NCBI RefSeq assembly: GCF_025660475.1
Contig: NZ_JAOUSF010000003.1
Span: 434,001 to 498,000, forward strand
From: Perspicuibacillus lycopersici
GTDB taxonomy: Bacteria; Bacillota; Bacilli; Bacillales; Caldibacillaceae
Direction: 5' to 3'
DNA: 64,000 bases
Each line of letters begins with the position of its first letter. Position 1 is the first letter of the stretch. A model generated the notes under the pieces. It had not been told where the DNA came from. It worked only from the letters and a program-made list of their open reading frames with translations, and did not search any database. Below, piece after piece: positions 38,290-48,248 of this stretch. Position numbers and translations under genes: made by a program.

Positions 38290-39567
38290 ATGAGTATAAA
38301 ACCATTAGCATTTCGCATGCGACCTAGAAAAATTGAAGAAATCATCGGTCAGGAACATCTCGTTGGAGAGGGAAAAATAATCCAACGGATGGTAAAAGCA
38401 AAAATGCTATCGTCCATGATTCTATATGGTCCTCCAGGAGTCGGGAAAACTTCGATTGCTAGTGCCATCGCTGGCAGTACAGAATATGCATTTCGGATGC
38501 TTAATGCTGTAACGAATAATAAAAAAGATATGGAAATTGTTGCTGCAGAGGCAAAAATGAGCGGAAAGGTAATTTTACTTCTCGATGAAGTCCATCGTTT
38601 AGACAAGGCAAAGCAAGACTTTCTATTGCCGTATTTAGAAAATGGAATGATCGTCTTAATCGGTGCAACGACGGGCAACCCTTATCATGTCATTAACCCA
38701 GCGATACGTAGCCGCTGCCAAATATTTGAATTAAAACCGCTAGAACCTGAACATATAAAAATCGCTTTACGTCGTGCCTTGGAAGATAAGGAACGCGGTT
38801 TAGGAAATGATAATGTCGAGATATCAGATGAAGCTATCCACCATTTAGCAAGTACAACGGCAGGCGATGTGCGAAGTGCATTAAATGCTTTGGAGCTTGC
38901 CGTCCGCTCAACGGAAGTAAACGAAAATGGGATAATCCATATAACCGTTCAAATTGCAGAAGAATGTATTCAAAAGAAAAGCTTTTCCTTTGATAAAGAT
39001 GGGGATGGCCATTACGATGCCATTTCTGCCTTCCAAAAATCAATTCGTGGTAGTGATGTGAATGCAGCACTCCATTATTTAGGAAGATTAATCAGTGCTG
39101 GAGATTTGCCCAGCATAAGTAGGCGACTGTTAGTTATCGCATACGAGGATATTGGGCTTGCCAATCCTCAAGCTGCTTTTCGTACATTTGCAGCTATTCA
39201 AACAGCGGAAAGAATTGGATTTCCAGAAGCACGAATCCCACTGGCAAATGCAGTCATCGAGCTTTGTTTATCTCCAAAATCAAATTCCGCAATAACCGCC
39301 ATCGATGCAGCACTAGCAGATCTCGAAAAAGGTTTAAGCGGTGAAATACCCGACCACCTTAAGGATTCCCATTATCAAGGAGCAAAGGCACTGGGAAGAG
39401 GTGTCGATTATAAATATCCACATGATTATGAAGGTAGCTGGGTAGATCAGCAATACCTTCCTGATTCACTACGTGGGAAAAAATATTTTCAACCTAAAAA
39501 ATCAGGAAAATTCGAAATCGCACTCGGTCAAGTATATGAGAAAATTAATCAATATAAAAAGGATTGA
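38290..39567 (+). CDS. rarA: Replication-associated recombination protein RarA (MgsA)
   Basis: A 425-residue AAA+ ATPase of the RarA/Mgs1/WRNIP1 family that acts at stalled replication forks. Walker A is YGPPGVGKTSIA, Walker B is LLDEVHR, and the C-terminal tetramerisation domain contains SAFQKSIRGSDVNAALHYL and the family ending GRGVDYKYPHDY. The second of two nearby ATGs (38290) is spaced better from GAGGGA. It is divergent from cymR and convergent with tcdA, in the order seen in B. subtilis (yrvN, yrvM). Confidence 0.95.
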   Translation: MSIKPLAFRMRPRKIEEIIGQEHLVGEGKIIQRMVKAKMLSSMILYGPPGVGKTSIASAIAGSTEYAFRMLNAVTNNKKDMEIVAAEAKMSGKVILLLDEVHRLDKAKQDFLLPYLENGMIVLIGATTGNPYHVINPAIRSRCQIFELKPLEPEHIKIALRRALEDKERGLGNDNVEISDEAIHHLASTTAGDVRSALNALELAVRSTEVNENGIIHITVQIAEECIQKKSFSFDKDGDGHYDAISAFQKSIRGSDVNAALHYLGRLISAGDLPSISRRLLVIAYEDIGLANPQAAFRTFAAIQTAERIGFPEARIPLANAVIELCLSPKSNSAITAIDAALADLEKGLSGEIPDHLKDSHYQGAKALGRGVDYKYPHDYEGSWVDQQYLPDSLRGKKYFQPKKSGKFEIALGQVYEKINQYKKD

Positions 39568-39597
39568 CTAGTATTTAAAAACTAGCAATCCTTTTTT
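39556..39597. terminator. Bidirectional terminator rarA/tcdA
   Basis: AAAAAGGATTG pairs with CAATCCTTTTTT, with an inner CTAGT/ACTAG stem. The left arm includes the last codons and TGA of rarA. It lies 7 bp before the tcdA stop and can serve both genes. Confidence 0.85.
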
Positions 39598-39603
39598 CAT
39601 TTT

Positions 39604-40368
39604 TTATTCAGGCTTTACTCGTTGAATCATAATATCTTTTGTGATCTCTCGAACGACATAGGAGGCCATAATTAACCCTACTACAGAAGGAACGAATGCA
39701 TTAGAGGACGGTGGCATTTTCGCCTTGCGAATTTCTGCATTATCATTCCCTACAACTTGTCTTACGTCTTCCCGAATAACAATTGGGCTTTCATCAGAAA
39801 AGACAACTGGAATACCTTTTTTAATTTTGTCTCGTTTTAATTGTTGACGAATCACACGAGCGATTGGATCGGTATGTGTTTTAGAAATGTCGGCAATTTG
39901 AAAACGTGTTGGATCCATTTTATTTGCAGCACCCATGCTAGAAATTATCGGAATATTACGTTTCAAACATTCCTTCATAATATGTGTTTTATATGAAATC
40001 GTATCAGATGCATCCACAACAAAATCAATGCCATAGGCAAAAATTTCTTCGTAATTTTCCTCTGTATAAAACATTTTTAATGCGATTACTTCACAATCAG
40101 GATTAATATCGGCAATCCGCTCCTTCATAATTTCTACTTTTGGTCTCCCAATTGTAGAGAGTAATGCAATAATTTGTCTATTAACATTTGTAATATCGAC
40201 TACATCTTTATCAATTAAAATTAAACGACCAACTCCAGATCTTGCGAGAGCCTCCGCAGAAAACGAACCTACGCCACCAATACCAAGCACAAGAACAGTT
40301 GAATTCTTTAATAACTCTAAGCCTTCTTTTCCTAACGCTAATTCATTACGTGAAAATTGATGTAACAT
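39604..40368 (-). CDS. tcdA: tRNA threonylcarbamoyladenosine dehydratase
   Basis: A 254-residue E1-like (ThiF/MoeB) ATP-dependent enzyme that cyclises t6A at position 37 of tRNAs to ct6A. It has the nucleotide-binding GIGGVGSFSAEALARSGVG (about 30-48), LIDKDVVDITNVNRQ, and the C-terminal PSVVGLIMASYVVREI. Length and position upstream of the 6S RNA and aspS match B. subtilis yrvM. Confidence 0.94.
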   Translation of the reverse strand: MLHQFSRNELALGKEGLELLKNSTVLVLGIGGVGSFSAEALARSGVGRLILIDKDVVDITNVNRQIIALLSTIGRPKVEIMKERIADINPDCEVIALKMFYTEENYEEIFAYGIDFVVDASDTISYKTHIMKECLKRNIPIISSMGAANKMDPTRFQIADISKTHTDPIARVIRQQLKRDKIKKGIPVVFSDESPIVIREDVRQVVGNDNAEIRKAKMPPSSNAFVPSVVGLIMASYVVREITKDIMIQRVKPE

Positions 40369-40596
40369 GATAAGTCCACACCCTTGCTATTTTATATAAA
40401 ATTTTTTTCTAAGCATTAAAAAATATATCATAATCATTTAGAAATGAGTAGATTTTTTCCAAATGCTTTTGTTTTCAATTATTTTAATAGGTAAATAAAA
40501 AAGCTTAGATGTTAATCTAAGCCTCACATGTAATGATTTCTCCATAAACACATAAAAAGAAAGTAAAATGGTTTAACCAAAAGACTTCGGTAAAGC
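40369..40596. other. Spacer between tcdA and 6S RNA
   Basis: About 230 bases with no gene. It contains the terminator at 40498-40522 and presumably the tcdA promoter. Short open frames across the 6S RNA region are shadows of the RNA gene. Confidence 0.5.
40498..40522 (-). terminator. Terminator downstream of 6S RNA
   Basis: GCTTAGAT and ATCTAAGC form an 8-bp perfect stem with a 4-base loop, followed on the minus strand by TTTTTTATTT. It closes transcription that comes from 6S RNA or from aspS. Confidence 0.85.
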
Positions 40597-40786
40597 AGAG
40601 AGTCCCAATCGTGCCGTCGTTTTTCGCCTTTGTTTTGATCCCGCGAATTTGCAGGTGGGTGTTTTGGTCTAAATTTTGCAAGTCCACATGTATAGAGGCA
40701 TTTGCGCCACTTAGACACGGCAAACTCCCGAAGGCTAACATGTTCGGTCAAAACTCGGTAGGACAACTAACACATCAGGACTCTCT
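40597..40786 (-). ncRNA. ssrS: 6S RNA (6S-1 type)
   Basis: The minus strand contains the hallmark blocks of Bacillus 6S-1 RNA: TCCTGATGTGTTAGTTGT at the 5' end, TTGACCGAACATGTTAGCC, GCCGTGTCTAAGTGGCGC, AAATGCCTCTA, ACATGTGGACTT and a closing GGGACTC. The ends AGAGAGTCC and GGACTCTCT pair, giving a rod of about 190 bases, the expected size. 6S RNA mimics an open promoter and holds the SigA-RNA polymerase. Its place between aspS and tcdA is the same as B. subtilis bsrA. Confidence 0.95.
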
Positions 40787-40797
40787 TGATTGACTAC

Positions 40798-40827
40798 ATA
40801 ATAGCATGAAATTCGTTTTCTTTTCAA
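40798..40827 (-). promoter_or_regulatory. Promoter of 6S RNA
   Basis: On the minus strand TTGAAA is followed after 18 bp by TATTAT; the -10 element ends 11 bases before the first paired base of the 6S RNA. It lies between the aspS stop and the RNA, so the RNA does not depend on read-through. Confidence 0.65.
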
Positions 40828-40844
40828 GCGGAACAGGCTGGTAA

Positions 40845-42623
40845 TTATTGCTTATTTGGTAGCTGTTTTACCGTTAGTTTTAATTCATCTAATTGTGCTG
40901 TGCTTACTTCACTCGGTGCATTTGTCAAAATATCACTAGCACTTGCTGTCTTCGGAAATGCAATCGTATCACGTAAATTCGTTCTACCTGCTAAAAGCAT
41001 AACTAATCGGTCTAATCCTAATGCAATACCACCATGTGGCGGTGTTCCATAGTCAAATGCATCCATTAAAAATCCGAATTGTTCACGTGCTTGTTCATCG
41101 GTAAATCCAAGTACGTTAAACATTTTTTCTTGAATATTTCTTTCAAATATACGTAATGATCCACCGCCAAGCTCATAGCCGTTTAGAACAAGGTCATAGG
41201 CTTGTGCTTTTACATTACTAGGATCAGTTTCTAATAATGGTAAATCTTCTCGTTGTGGCATTGTGAATGGATGGTGTGCAGCATAATAGCGACCATCTTC
41301 TTCGTCATATTCTAATAATGGCCAATCGGTTACCCAAAGGAAATTAAATTTGGACTCATCAATAAGCTGTAAATCCCTTCCTAATTTCGAGCGTAGAGCT
41401 CCTAACGCATCAGCAACTACAGACTTCTTATCTGCCACAAATAATAGTAAATCATCAGCTTCTGCTTGTAGTACAGACATTAGTTGGCCAGCTTCTTCTT
41501 CATTAAAGAATTTCGCAATCGGACCAGTTAAGCCTTCTGCAGTAACTTTTAACCATGCCAAACCTTTTGCACCATAACGATTAACATATTCTGTTAATGC
41601 ATCGATATCTTTTCTTGAATAGGCACTAGCACTACCTTTTACATTAATCGCCTTTACTTGTCCACCATTTGCAACAGCATTAGCAAATACTTTGAAGCCA
41701 GATTTTTCTACTACTTCGGATATATCTACTAATTCAAGTCCGAATCTTGTATCAGGCTTATCAGAGCCATATCTTGCCATTGCCTCTGCATAGGTCAGGC
41801 GTGGGAATGGAGTTGCAAGTTTAATGCCTTTTACTTTTTCCATCACTGTTTGCATCATTTCCTCCATAAGCCCAATAATTTCTTCTTGGCTCATGAAGCT
41901 CATTTCCATATCAATTTGAGTGAATTCTGGTTGTCTATCTGCACGTAAATCTTCGTCACGGAAACAACGAGCAACCTGGAAGTAACGATCCATTCCACTT
42001 ACCATCAATAACTGTTTAAATATTTGTGGGCTTTGTGGTAATGCATAAAATTCTCCCGGATGTACTCTACTAGGAACAAGATAATCCCTTGCCCCTTCTG
42101 GCGTACTTTTCGTTAAAATCGGTGTTTCCACTTCTAAAAATCCTGCATCGTCAAGAAAATCACGCATTGCTTTTACTGTTTTGTGACGCAATTTTAATGT
42201 TTCATACATCACTGGACGACGTAAATCTAAATAACGATATTTCAATCGCATTTCTTCGGTTACGTCCGAATCATTTTCAATAATAAACGGTGGTGTTTTC
42301 GATTCATTCAATATCGAAACTTCTTCACATTTAATTTCGATTTTACCTGTTTTTAATTTAGCATTTTCTGTACCTTCTGCACGAAGGACTACCGTACCTT
42401 TTACATCAATAACATATTCGCTACGAATTGATTCTGCAATTTTTAATGCTTCTGTTGATACATCTGGATTAAACACGAGTTGTACTAATCCTGAGCGATC
42501 TCTTAAGTCAATAAAAATTAATCCACCCAGATCTCTCCGCTTTTGTACCCACCCTTTTAGCGCTACGGATTCACCAACATTTATTTCTGTAATTTCTCCA
42601 CAATAATAGGTTCTGCCAAACAT
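40845..42623 (-). CDS. aspS: Aspartate-tRNA ligase
   Basis: A 592-residue class IIb synthetase. The N-terminal OB-fold anticodon domain ([20 protein letters not shown]) is followed by the catalytic core: class II motif 2 in [18 protein letters not shown], the bacterial GAD insertion in the middle, and motif 3 in [13 protein letters not shown]. It is 15 bp downstream of hisS and shares its T-box leader. Length and motifs are normal. Confidence 0.97.
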   Translation of the reverse strand: MFGRTYYCGEITEINVGESVALKGWVQKRRDLGGLIFIDLRDRSGLVQLVFNPDVSTEALKIAESIRSEYVIDVKGTVVLRAEGTENAKLKTGKIEIKCEEVSILNESKTPPFIIENDSDVTEEMRLKYRYLDLRRPVMYETLKLRHKTVKAMRDFLDDAGFLEVETPILTKSTPEGARDYLVPSRVHPGEFYALPQSPQIFKQLLMVSGMDRYFQVARCFRDEDLRADRQPEFTQIDMEMSFMSQEEIIGLMEEMMQTVMEKVKGIKLATPFPRLTYAEAMARYGSDKPDTRFGLELVDISEVVEKSGFKVFANAVANGGQVKAINVKGSASAYSRKDIDALTEYVNRYGAKGLAWLKVTAEGLTGPIAKFFNEEEAGQLMSVLQAEADDLLLFVADKKSVVADALGALRSKLGRDLQLIDESKFNFLWVTDWPLLEYDEEDGRYYAAHHPFTMPQREDLPLLETDPSNVKAQAYDLVLNGYELGGGSLRIFERNIQEKMFNVLGFTDEQAREQFGFLMDAFDYGTPPHGGIALGLDRLVMLLAGRTNLRDTIAFPKTASASDILTNAPSEVSTAQLDELKLTVKQLPNKQ

Positions 42624-42638
42624 TTGTCCATCCTCCTC

Positions 42639-43910
42639 TTATTCAAATAACTGTGTAAATTGCTGTACAAATGAGGAAATCTCTACTTCTTTTTGTTCCC
42701 CTGTATTCATTTCTTTCACTTGAACAATGCCCTTATTTAGCTCATCTTCACCTAAAATAACAACAAATCTAGCATTTAATCGGTCCGCTGATTTTAATTG
42801 CGCTTTTATTTTCCGATCGGTATAATCTCGATCTGCTGTAAAACCAGCTTGGCGAACTGCATTTAATAATTTCACAGAATAGTCTTTTGCTTCCTCACCT
42901 AATGTAACAATATAAAGATCTAATGCATCAGATGTATCGAGTTCGATTCCTTCCGCTTCCAATGCTGCAATAAGGCGCTCGATACTTAAAGCAAATCCAA
43001 TTCCAGGTGTTTCCGGTCCACCGAACTCTTCTACTAAACCATTGTAGCGACCGCCACCACATAATGTTGTAATTGCTCCAAAACCACTAGCAGAGCTCAT
43101 TATTTCAAAGGTTGTATGATTATAATAATCTAATCCTCGAACTAATGTTGAGTCGATTTCATAGTCAATTTGCAAATCATCTAAATAACTGCAAACTTTT
43201 CCAAAATATGCTTTAGATTCTTCATTTAAAAATTCCAAAATTGAAGGTGCACTTCCCATAAGCGGATGTTCGCGATCGACTTTACAATCTAAAATACGTA
43301 ATGGATTCTTTTCTAAACGGTTTTGACAATCGGAACAAAATTCATGAATGCTCGGTTTAAAATGATCAATAAGTGCTTGACGGTGAGAAATCCTGCTTTC
43401 CTTGTCCCCTAGACTATTAATGACTAGTTTTAAATTTTTCAACCCCGCACTCTTGTATACATCTAATGCTAATGCAATTACTTCTGCATCAATTGCCGGA
43501 TCATTGCTTCCAAGTGCCTCTACGCCAAACTGAACAAATTGACGAAAACGACCGGATTGTGGACGCTCATAGCGAAACATTGGTCCTAAATAATATAATT
43601 TCATCGGTTGATTTGGATCACCATACATTTTCTTTTCTACATAGGAACGAACGACTGCTGCTGTTCCTTCTGGTCGTAATGTTATATCTCTTCCACCACG
43701 GTCTTGAAAGGAGTACATTTCCTTTTGGACAATATCTGTTGTATCGCCAACCCCTCTTGTAAAAATCTCTGTATGTTCAAAAATCGGAGTCCGTATTTCC
43801 TCATAGCGATATTTTTTTGTAATTTCTTTTACTTTTTCTTCAATCCACTGCCAAGTCCTTACATCACTTGGAAGAATATCTTGTGTCCCACGTGGAATTT
43901 GCACTTTCAT
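42639..43910 (-). CDS. hisS: Histidine-tRNA ligase
   Basis: A 423-residue class IIa synthetase. It begins with [11 protein letters not shown], has motif 2 in [15 protein letters not shown], the His-specific [14 protein letters not shown] and [14 protein letters not shown], motif 3 in [12 protein letters not shown], and the C-terminal anticodon-binding domain. It is the first gene of hisS-aspS behind a T-box leader. AGGAGG lies upstream of the ATG. Confidence 0.97.
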   Translation of the reverse strand: MKVQIPRGTQDILPSDVRTWQWIEEKVKEITKKYRYEEIRTPIFEHTEIFTRGVGDTTDIVQKEMYSFQDRGGRDITLRPEGTAAVVRSYVEKKMYGDPNQPMKLYYLGPMFRYERPQSGRFRQFVQFGVEALGSNDPAIDAEVIALALDVYKSAGLKNLKLVINSLGDKESRISHRQALIDHFKPSIHEFCSDCQNRLEKNPLRILDCKVDREHPLMGSAPSILEFLNEESKAYFGKVCSYLDDLQIDYEIDSTLVRGLDYYNHTTFEIMSSASGFGAITTLCGGGRYNGLVEEFGGPETPGIGFALSIERLIAALEAEGIELDTSDALDLYIVTLGEEAKDYSVKLLNAVRQAGFTADRDYTDRKIKAQLKSADRLNARFVVILGEDELNKGIVQVKEMNTGEQKEVEISSFVQQFTQLFE

Positions 43911-43971
43911 GGGTAAAACCTCCTTTAAAACGAATATGTATCAAAAAGCTATTGCACTTACAATTAAGGAA

Positions 43972-44328
43972 AATAAAAAAGCTCTCGTCTCTTGTACTTG
44001 TATACAAGGGACGAGAGCTTATCTCGCGGTGCCACCCTAATTGAAGATTGTATTTCAGGAATTCAATCATTCCATCAACAGTCTTCCTCTCAAACAGTTA
44101 ACGCCTGTTTACGTAAATTCTATACTAAATGATCCAAAAGTGTTATCGTCATTCCTTAAACGAGAAATCGATATCTTTTTAATCATTGTTCTAAAATTAT
44201 CCTAGGGAGTGTCTTTCTTTTCGTCATCATGGAGGAATGTTTGCAGCCTAGGACATTCCCTCTCTAGCCATTTGGGGCGGAAATACTTTTCTCCTTCATT
44301 GGATCAATTATTCGTATTTGTATATGAT
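43972..44328 (-). promoter_or_regulatory. T-box riboswitch of hisS-aspS
   Basis: The minus strand shows the T-box AGGGTGGCACCGCG (44025-44038), followed by a long terminator stem (AGCTCTCGTCCCTTGTA with its partner) and a T-run near 43973. Stem I begins around AGAGAGGGAATG (near 44265). In the expected specifier segment, GAAAGACACTCCC, the five bases GACAC (44209-44213) contain both an Asp codon (GAC, followed by the usual A) and a His codon (CAC) in overlapping frames, matching the two synthetases encoded downstream. Confidence 0.93.
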
Positions 44329-44334
44329 TCAATA

Positions 44335-44363
44335 ATCATACGAAACCACACGAAAAATGTCAA
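44335..44363 (-). promoter_or_regulatory. SigA promoter of hisS-aspS
   Basis: On the minus strand TTGACA and TATGAT are separated by exactly 17 bp. The start of transcription would be near 44328, which defines the 5' end of the T-box leader. It lies 8 bp beyond the small gene ending at 44371. Confidence 0.85.
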
Positions 44364-44370
44364 GGGGAAT

Positions 44371-44556
44371 CTAATTGCGTTGAATTTGTTTTTTTAGCTT
44401 TTGTACATCTCCTAAAGAAATGCCAAATTCGGATGCTAATTCATAAGTAGTGGAATTTGTTTGTTTTACTAGGAAATCATGGAAATCAACACCCAATACA
44501 TCATTTCCTGAAAGGTTTGATAATTCATGTTTATCACTGGAACGCACAGCCTTCAT
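44371..44556 (-). CDS. Small hypothetical protein with HTH-like segment
   Basis: A 61-residue protein I do not recognise with certainty. The C-terminal half, TTYELASEFGISLGDVQKLK, reads like a helix-turn-helix of the sigma-70 region 4 type; the N-terminal half is polar with a HDFLVKQ stretch. AAAGGATGAAGG overlaps the start, so translation may begin at ATG 44556 or at a GTG 9 bases later. It lies between the dtd terminator and the hisS promoter and so is probably a single-gene unit. Confidence 0.6.
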   Translation of the reverse strand: MKAVRSSDKHELSNLSGNDVLGVDFHDFLVKQTNSTTYELASEFGISLGDVQKLKKQIQRN

Positions 44557-44726
44557 CCTTTCAAATATAAATTTTTCATTCTTTTACCTTTGATAGAAAA
44601 TTCCCTTTCGGAAAATTAATACTCGTTGTTGGTTTTTCATTCTTTCTATAGCTTTTCCATAATGGAGAAAATATTTCATGTCATTAATTATTTTTCACCA
44701 CATACGTGAAACGTCCTTATTCAAAC

Positions 44727-44775
44727 AAAAAAACTAGTGAGAGATCAAGAAACAATTGATTCTCACTAGTTTTTC
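44727..44775. terminator. Terminator of the relA-dtd unit
   Basis: AAAAACTAGTGAGA pairs with TCTCACTAGTTTTT, with a further ATCAA/TTGAT stem inside. It begins 9 bp past the dtd stop and has T-runs on both strands. Confidence 0.9.
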
Positions 44776-44783
44776 CACATAAA

Positions 44784-45230
44784 TTATTTTGTTTTGCTAT
44801 CTAATAGTAACGTAACAGGTCCGTCGTTTGTAAATGATACATCCATCATGGCACCAAAAATTCCTGTTTCAACTTGAATATTTTTTTCTCGAAGCTTTTC
44901 GTTAAATAATTGATACAGTTGATTCGCTTGCTCAGGCTTAGCTGCATCCATAAAATTTGGTCGTCTTCCTTTACGTGTATCTCCGTAAAGCGTGAATTGC
45001 GAAACGGATAATATTTGTCCAGCTACATCGATTAACGATTGATTCATTTTTCCTGCTTCATCTTCAAATACTCGCAAGTGGACAATTTTTTCTACTAAGT
45101 AGTCGACATCAGCTACCGTATCCGTATGAGTGACACCAACTAGAAGGAGAAAACCATTATCAATTTTCCCGACGATTGCCTCTTCTACGACTACTTTTGC
45201 ATTTTTCGCACGTTGTAATACTACTCGCAT
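44784..45230 (-). CDS. dtd: D-aminoacyl-tRNA deacylase
   Basis: A 148-residue enzyme that removes D-amino acids (and glycine mischarged on tRNA-Ala) from tRNA. It has the conserved [17 protein letters not shown] and the C-terminal [11 protein letters not shown], holding the cross-subunit Gly-Pro motif in the form GP within NDGPVT. It follows relA by 11 bp on the same strand, as in most Bacillales. Confidence 0.97.
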   Translation of the reverse strand: MRVVLQRAKNAKVVVEEAIVGKIDNGFLLLVGVTHTDTVADVDYLVEKIVHLRVFEDEAGKMNQSLIDVAGQILSVSQFTLYGDTRKGRRPNFMDAAKPEQANQLYQLFNEKLREKNIQVETGIFGAMMDVSFTNDGPVTLLLDSKTK

Positions 45231-45241
45231 CTTTGTCCTCC

Positions 45242-47434
45242 TCAGCTCATGACCCGACGAACGGCATAAATATCTGATATTTGTTTAATACGCTCTACTA
45301 CCTTATGCAAATGTGCCACATTATGAATAGAGATAGACATTAATATCGTTGCCATTTTATTACGATCAGATTGTGCAGATACAGCTGTAATATTCGTCTT
45401 TGTTTCATTAACTGCCTGTAATACTTCATTTAACAATCCACTACGATCATATCCATTGATTTCTAAATCAACATTATATTCTTTACGTGAGCTCGAGTAA
45501 CCTTCCCATTCCACTGGAATTAAACGGTCCTTTACATCATCCGCATGGATATTTGGACAGTCTGCACGATGAACAGATACGCCACGACCTTTTGTAATGT
45601 AGCCTACAATTTCATCGCCAGGAATTGGACTGCAGCACTTGGAAAGACGAATTAACAAATTATCGATTCCTTTTACCCGTACCCCTGAATCCCTACGTTT
45701 AGAGGCATCGACTGGTCGCATTTCCGCTATTTCTTTTAAAATGCTTGGATCCTCTTGTTCTTTTTTCTTACGTAATTTCTCCGTTAACCGATTGGCAACC
45801 TGTATCGCAGTAATCCCATTATAGCCTACCGCTGCATACATATCCTCTTCATTCATGAAATTAAACTTTTCGGCAACACGTTTCAAATTTTCAGCGGTCA
45901 TTATTTCTTTTAAATCAAATTCTAAATTACGAACTTCTTTTTCAACAAGCTCTTTTCCTTTAATCACATTTTCTTCTTTTAGTTGCTTTTTGAAAAATTG
46001 TTTAATTTTATTTTTTGCTTGTGAGGTTTGTGCCAATTTGATCCAATCACGACTTGGGCCATAAGAATGCTTAGAGGTTAATATTTCAATAATATCTCCT
46101 GTATTCAATTCGTAATCAAGGGGAACCATTTTTCCATTTACTTTCGCACCAATTGTTTTGTTACCAATTTCCGAGTGAATGCGATAGGCAAAATCAATTG
46201 GTACTGACCCAGATGGAAGTTCAATTACATCTCCCTTCGGTGTAAACACATACACCATATCAGAGAATAAATCGACCTTTAATGATTGCATAAATTCTTC
46301 CGCATTGTCGGAATCATTTTGGAACTCTAGTATTTCTCGAAACCATGTTAATTTCTTTTCAAAGGCATCGCCATTATTAATTTTTTTACCTTCTTTATAT
46401 GCCCAGTGGGCTGCAATCCCGTATTCGGCTATTTGATGCATTTCTATCGTCCGAATTTGCACCTCTAGTGGGTCACCTTTTGGTCCAATTACCGTTGTAT
46501 GCAATGATTGATACAAATTCTGTTTCGGCATTGCAATATAATCTTTGAATCTTCCAGGCATTGGTTTCCAGGCTGTATGGACAATACCGAGTACAGCATA
46601 ACAATCTTTAATGCTATTTACCATTACGCGAATCGCTAATAGGTCGTATATTTCATTAAATTGCTTGTTCTGAAATACCATTTTACGATAAATACTGTAT
46701 ATATGCTTTGGTCGACCAGTAATATCTGCTTGGATCGATACATCACCTAAACGATGCTTAATCTCGTTTATTACATCATTTAAATATTGTTCACGTTCTG
46801 CCCGCTTCCGTTTCATTAAATTAACGATTCGGTAATATTGCTGTGGGTTTAAATAACGTAGCGCGGTATCTTCTAATTCCCATTTAATTTTTGAAATACC
46901 TAGTCTATGTGCTAATGGTGCAAATATCTCTAGCGTTTCATTTGCAATTCTCCGCTGCTTTTCTTCTGGAAGATGCTTTAATGTCCGCATATTATGCAAA
47001 CGATCGGATAACTTAATTAATATTACCCGCATATCCTTTGCCATTGCGACAAACATTTTCCGATGGTTTTCCGCCTGCTGTTCTTCATGGGATTTATATT
47101 TAATTTTTCCTAATTTAGTCACACCGTCAACTAGCATCGCAATTTCTGGATTAAATACTTCTTCTAATTGCGCTAATGTCACATCAGTATCTTCTACTAC
47201 ATCATGAAGAAAACCTGCTGCAAGTGTAGAAGGGTCCATACGTAAATCTGCTAAAATACCTGCAACTTGGATTGGGTGAATAATATACGGTTCCCCCGAT
47301 TTCCGAAATTGATTTCGATGAGCTGCTTCAGCAAATTCATAAGCCTTTTTTACTATCGCTACATGTTCTTCATTTAAATACATTTTTATTTTGTCAAAAC
47401 ATTCATCTACCGTTAATATTTGATCGGTACTCAT
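45242..47434 (-). CDS. relA: Bifunctional (p)ppGpp synthetase/hydrolase RelA
   Basis: A 730-residue Rel enzyme that makes and degrades the stringent-response alarmone. In order: hydrolase domain with HD at 77-78 ([10 protein letters not shown]), synthetase domain (about 240-350, with [19 protein letters not shown] and [19 protein letters not shown]), TGS domain (about 395-455, [27 protein letters not shown] in pieces), zinc-finger-like CCSPIPGD segment and a C-terminal ACT domain (about 655-730). Both activities appear intact. It is the long-form Rel, upstream of dtd and downstream of apt, the usual order. Confidence 0.97.
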   Translation of the reverse strand: MSTDQILTVDECFDKIKMYLNEEHVAIVKKAYEFAEAAHRNQFRKSGEPYIIHPIQVAGILADLRMDPSTLAAGFLHDVVEDTDVTLAQLEEVFNPEIAMLVDGVTKLGKIKYKSHEEQQAENHRKMFVAMAKDMRVILIKLSDRLHNMRTLKHLPEEKQRRIANETLEIFAPLAHRLGISKIKWELEDTALRYLNPQQYYRIVNLMKRKRAEREQYLNDVINEIKHRLGDVSIQADITGRPKHIYSIYRKMVFQNKQFNEIYDLLAIRVMVNSIKDCYAVLGIVHTAWKPMPGRFKDYIAMPKQNLYQSLHTTVIGPKGDPLEVQIRTIEMHQIAEYGIAAHWAYKEGKKINNGDAFEKKLTWFREILEFQNDSDNAEEFMQSLKVDLFSDMVYVFTPKGDVIELPSGSVPIDFAYRIHSEIGNKTIGAKVNGKMVPLDYELNTGDIIEILTSKHSYGPSRDWIKLAQTSQAKNKIKQFFKKQLKEENVIKGKELVEKEVRNLEFDLKEIMTAENLKRVAEKFNFMNEEDMYAAVGYNGITAIQVANRLTEKLRKKKEQEDPSILKEIAEMRPVDASKRRDSGVRVKGIDNLLIRLSKCCSPIPGDEIVGYITKGRGVSVHRADCPNIHADDVKDRLIPVEWEGYSSSRKEYNVDLEINGYDRSGLLNEVLQAVNETKTNITAVSAQSDRNKMATILMSISIHNVAHLHKVVERIKQISDIYAVRRVMS

Positions 47435-47735
47435 TTAATCACCTTTACAATAAAGCATCAATATCTATAGGAAAAATATCTTTAAAAAAGACATTATTTT
47501 GAAAAATTATCATATCATTATATGAATCACTTCATGTATATGAAATTAATTATTTATAAAATTATATCAGATGTAAAGCATAAACAATCAATATATAATA
47601 AAAAAATCTATAATTGCATAATAATTCCAATTTCTCTCTTGAATAAAGGAATAGCTTGGCATTTGCCAAGCCATATTGGGTATAATCACTCTTTCAAAAA
47701 ACAAGTACAGTAAAAACGGTTAAATAACTCCAAAA
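47435..47735. other. Intergenic region relA-apt
   Basis: About 300 AT-rich bases between two minus-strand genes. It has a 7-bp perfect hairpin GCTTGGC/GCCAAGC at 47654-47671, which may act as a weak terminator for apt, and should also contain the relA promoter. A 63-codon plus-strand frame here has no ribosome site and low-complexity content. Confidence 0.5.
47654..47671 (-). terminator. Possible weak terminator of apt
   Basis: GCTTGGC and GCCAAGC form a short, GC-rich hairpin with a 4-base loop. On the minus strand TATTCCTTTATTC follows, which is only partly T-rich. It is 65 bp past the apt stop. Confidence 0.45.
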
Positions 47736-48248
47736 TTAATATTGTAACAATGCGCGAATATCGTATCCTTTTAATTTTTCACGACCATTTAAATACGATA
47801 ATTCAATTAAGAATGCAGCTCCTGCAACAACTCCACCAAGCTGTTCTACAAGACTGATGGTCGCACCAATAGTTCCACCTGTCGCTAAAAGGTCATCAAT
47901 AATTAATACACGTTGACCAGGTTTAATGGCATCCTTATGGATTGTTAATGCATCTTGACCATATTCTAAATCGTATTCTACTTTAATAGTTTCTCTTGGT
48001 AATTTCCCTTCTTTACGAACAGGTGCAAAACCAACACCTAATGCATAAGCAACTGGACAACCAATAATAAATCCGCGTGCTTCTGGTCCTACTACAATAT
48101 CAATGGATTTTTCTTTTGCATATTCTACAATTTGCTCTGTAGCATACTTAAATGCTGCACCATCATTCATTAATGGTGTAATATCTTTAAATTCAATTCC
48201 TGGTTTCGGCCAATCCTCAACAATTCCAATATATTTATTTAAGTCCAT
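47736..48248 (-). CDS. apt: Adenine phosphoribosyltransferase
   Basis: A 170-residue purine salvage enzyme that forms AMP from adenine and PRPP. The PRPP-binding motif [13 protein letters not shown] is complete and the family segments [18 protein letters not shown] and [11 protein letters not shown] are present. It overlaps the end of recJ by 10 bases, suggesting coupled translation. The recJ-apt-relA order is conserved in Bacillales. Confidence 0.97.
   Translation of the reverse strand: MDLNKYIGIVEDWPKPGIEFKDITPLMNDGAAFKYATEQIVEYAKEKSIDIVVGPEARGFIIGCPVAYALGVGFAPVRKEGKLPRETIKVEYDLEYGQDALTIHKDAIKPGQRVLIIDDLLATGGTIGATISLVEQLGGVVAGAAFLIELSYLNGREKLKGYDIRALLQY

Noticed and set aside
40517..40793. 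Small frames on both strands over the 6S RNA
   Set aside because: They follow from the RNA gene; no ribosome sites.
47522..47713. A 63-codon plus-strand frame between relA and apt
   Set aside because: AT-rich low-complexity composition (Ile, Lys, Tyr), no ribosome site.
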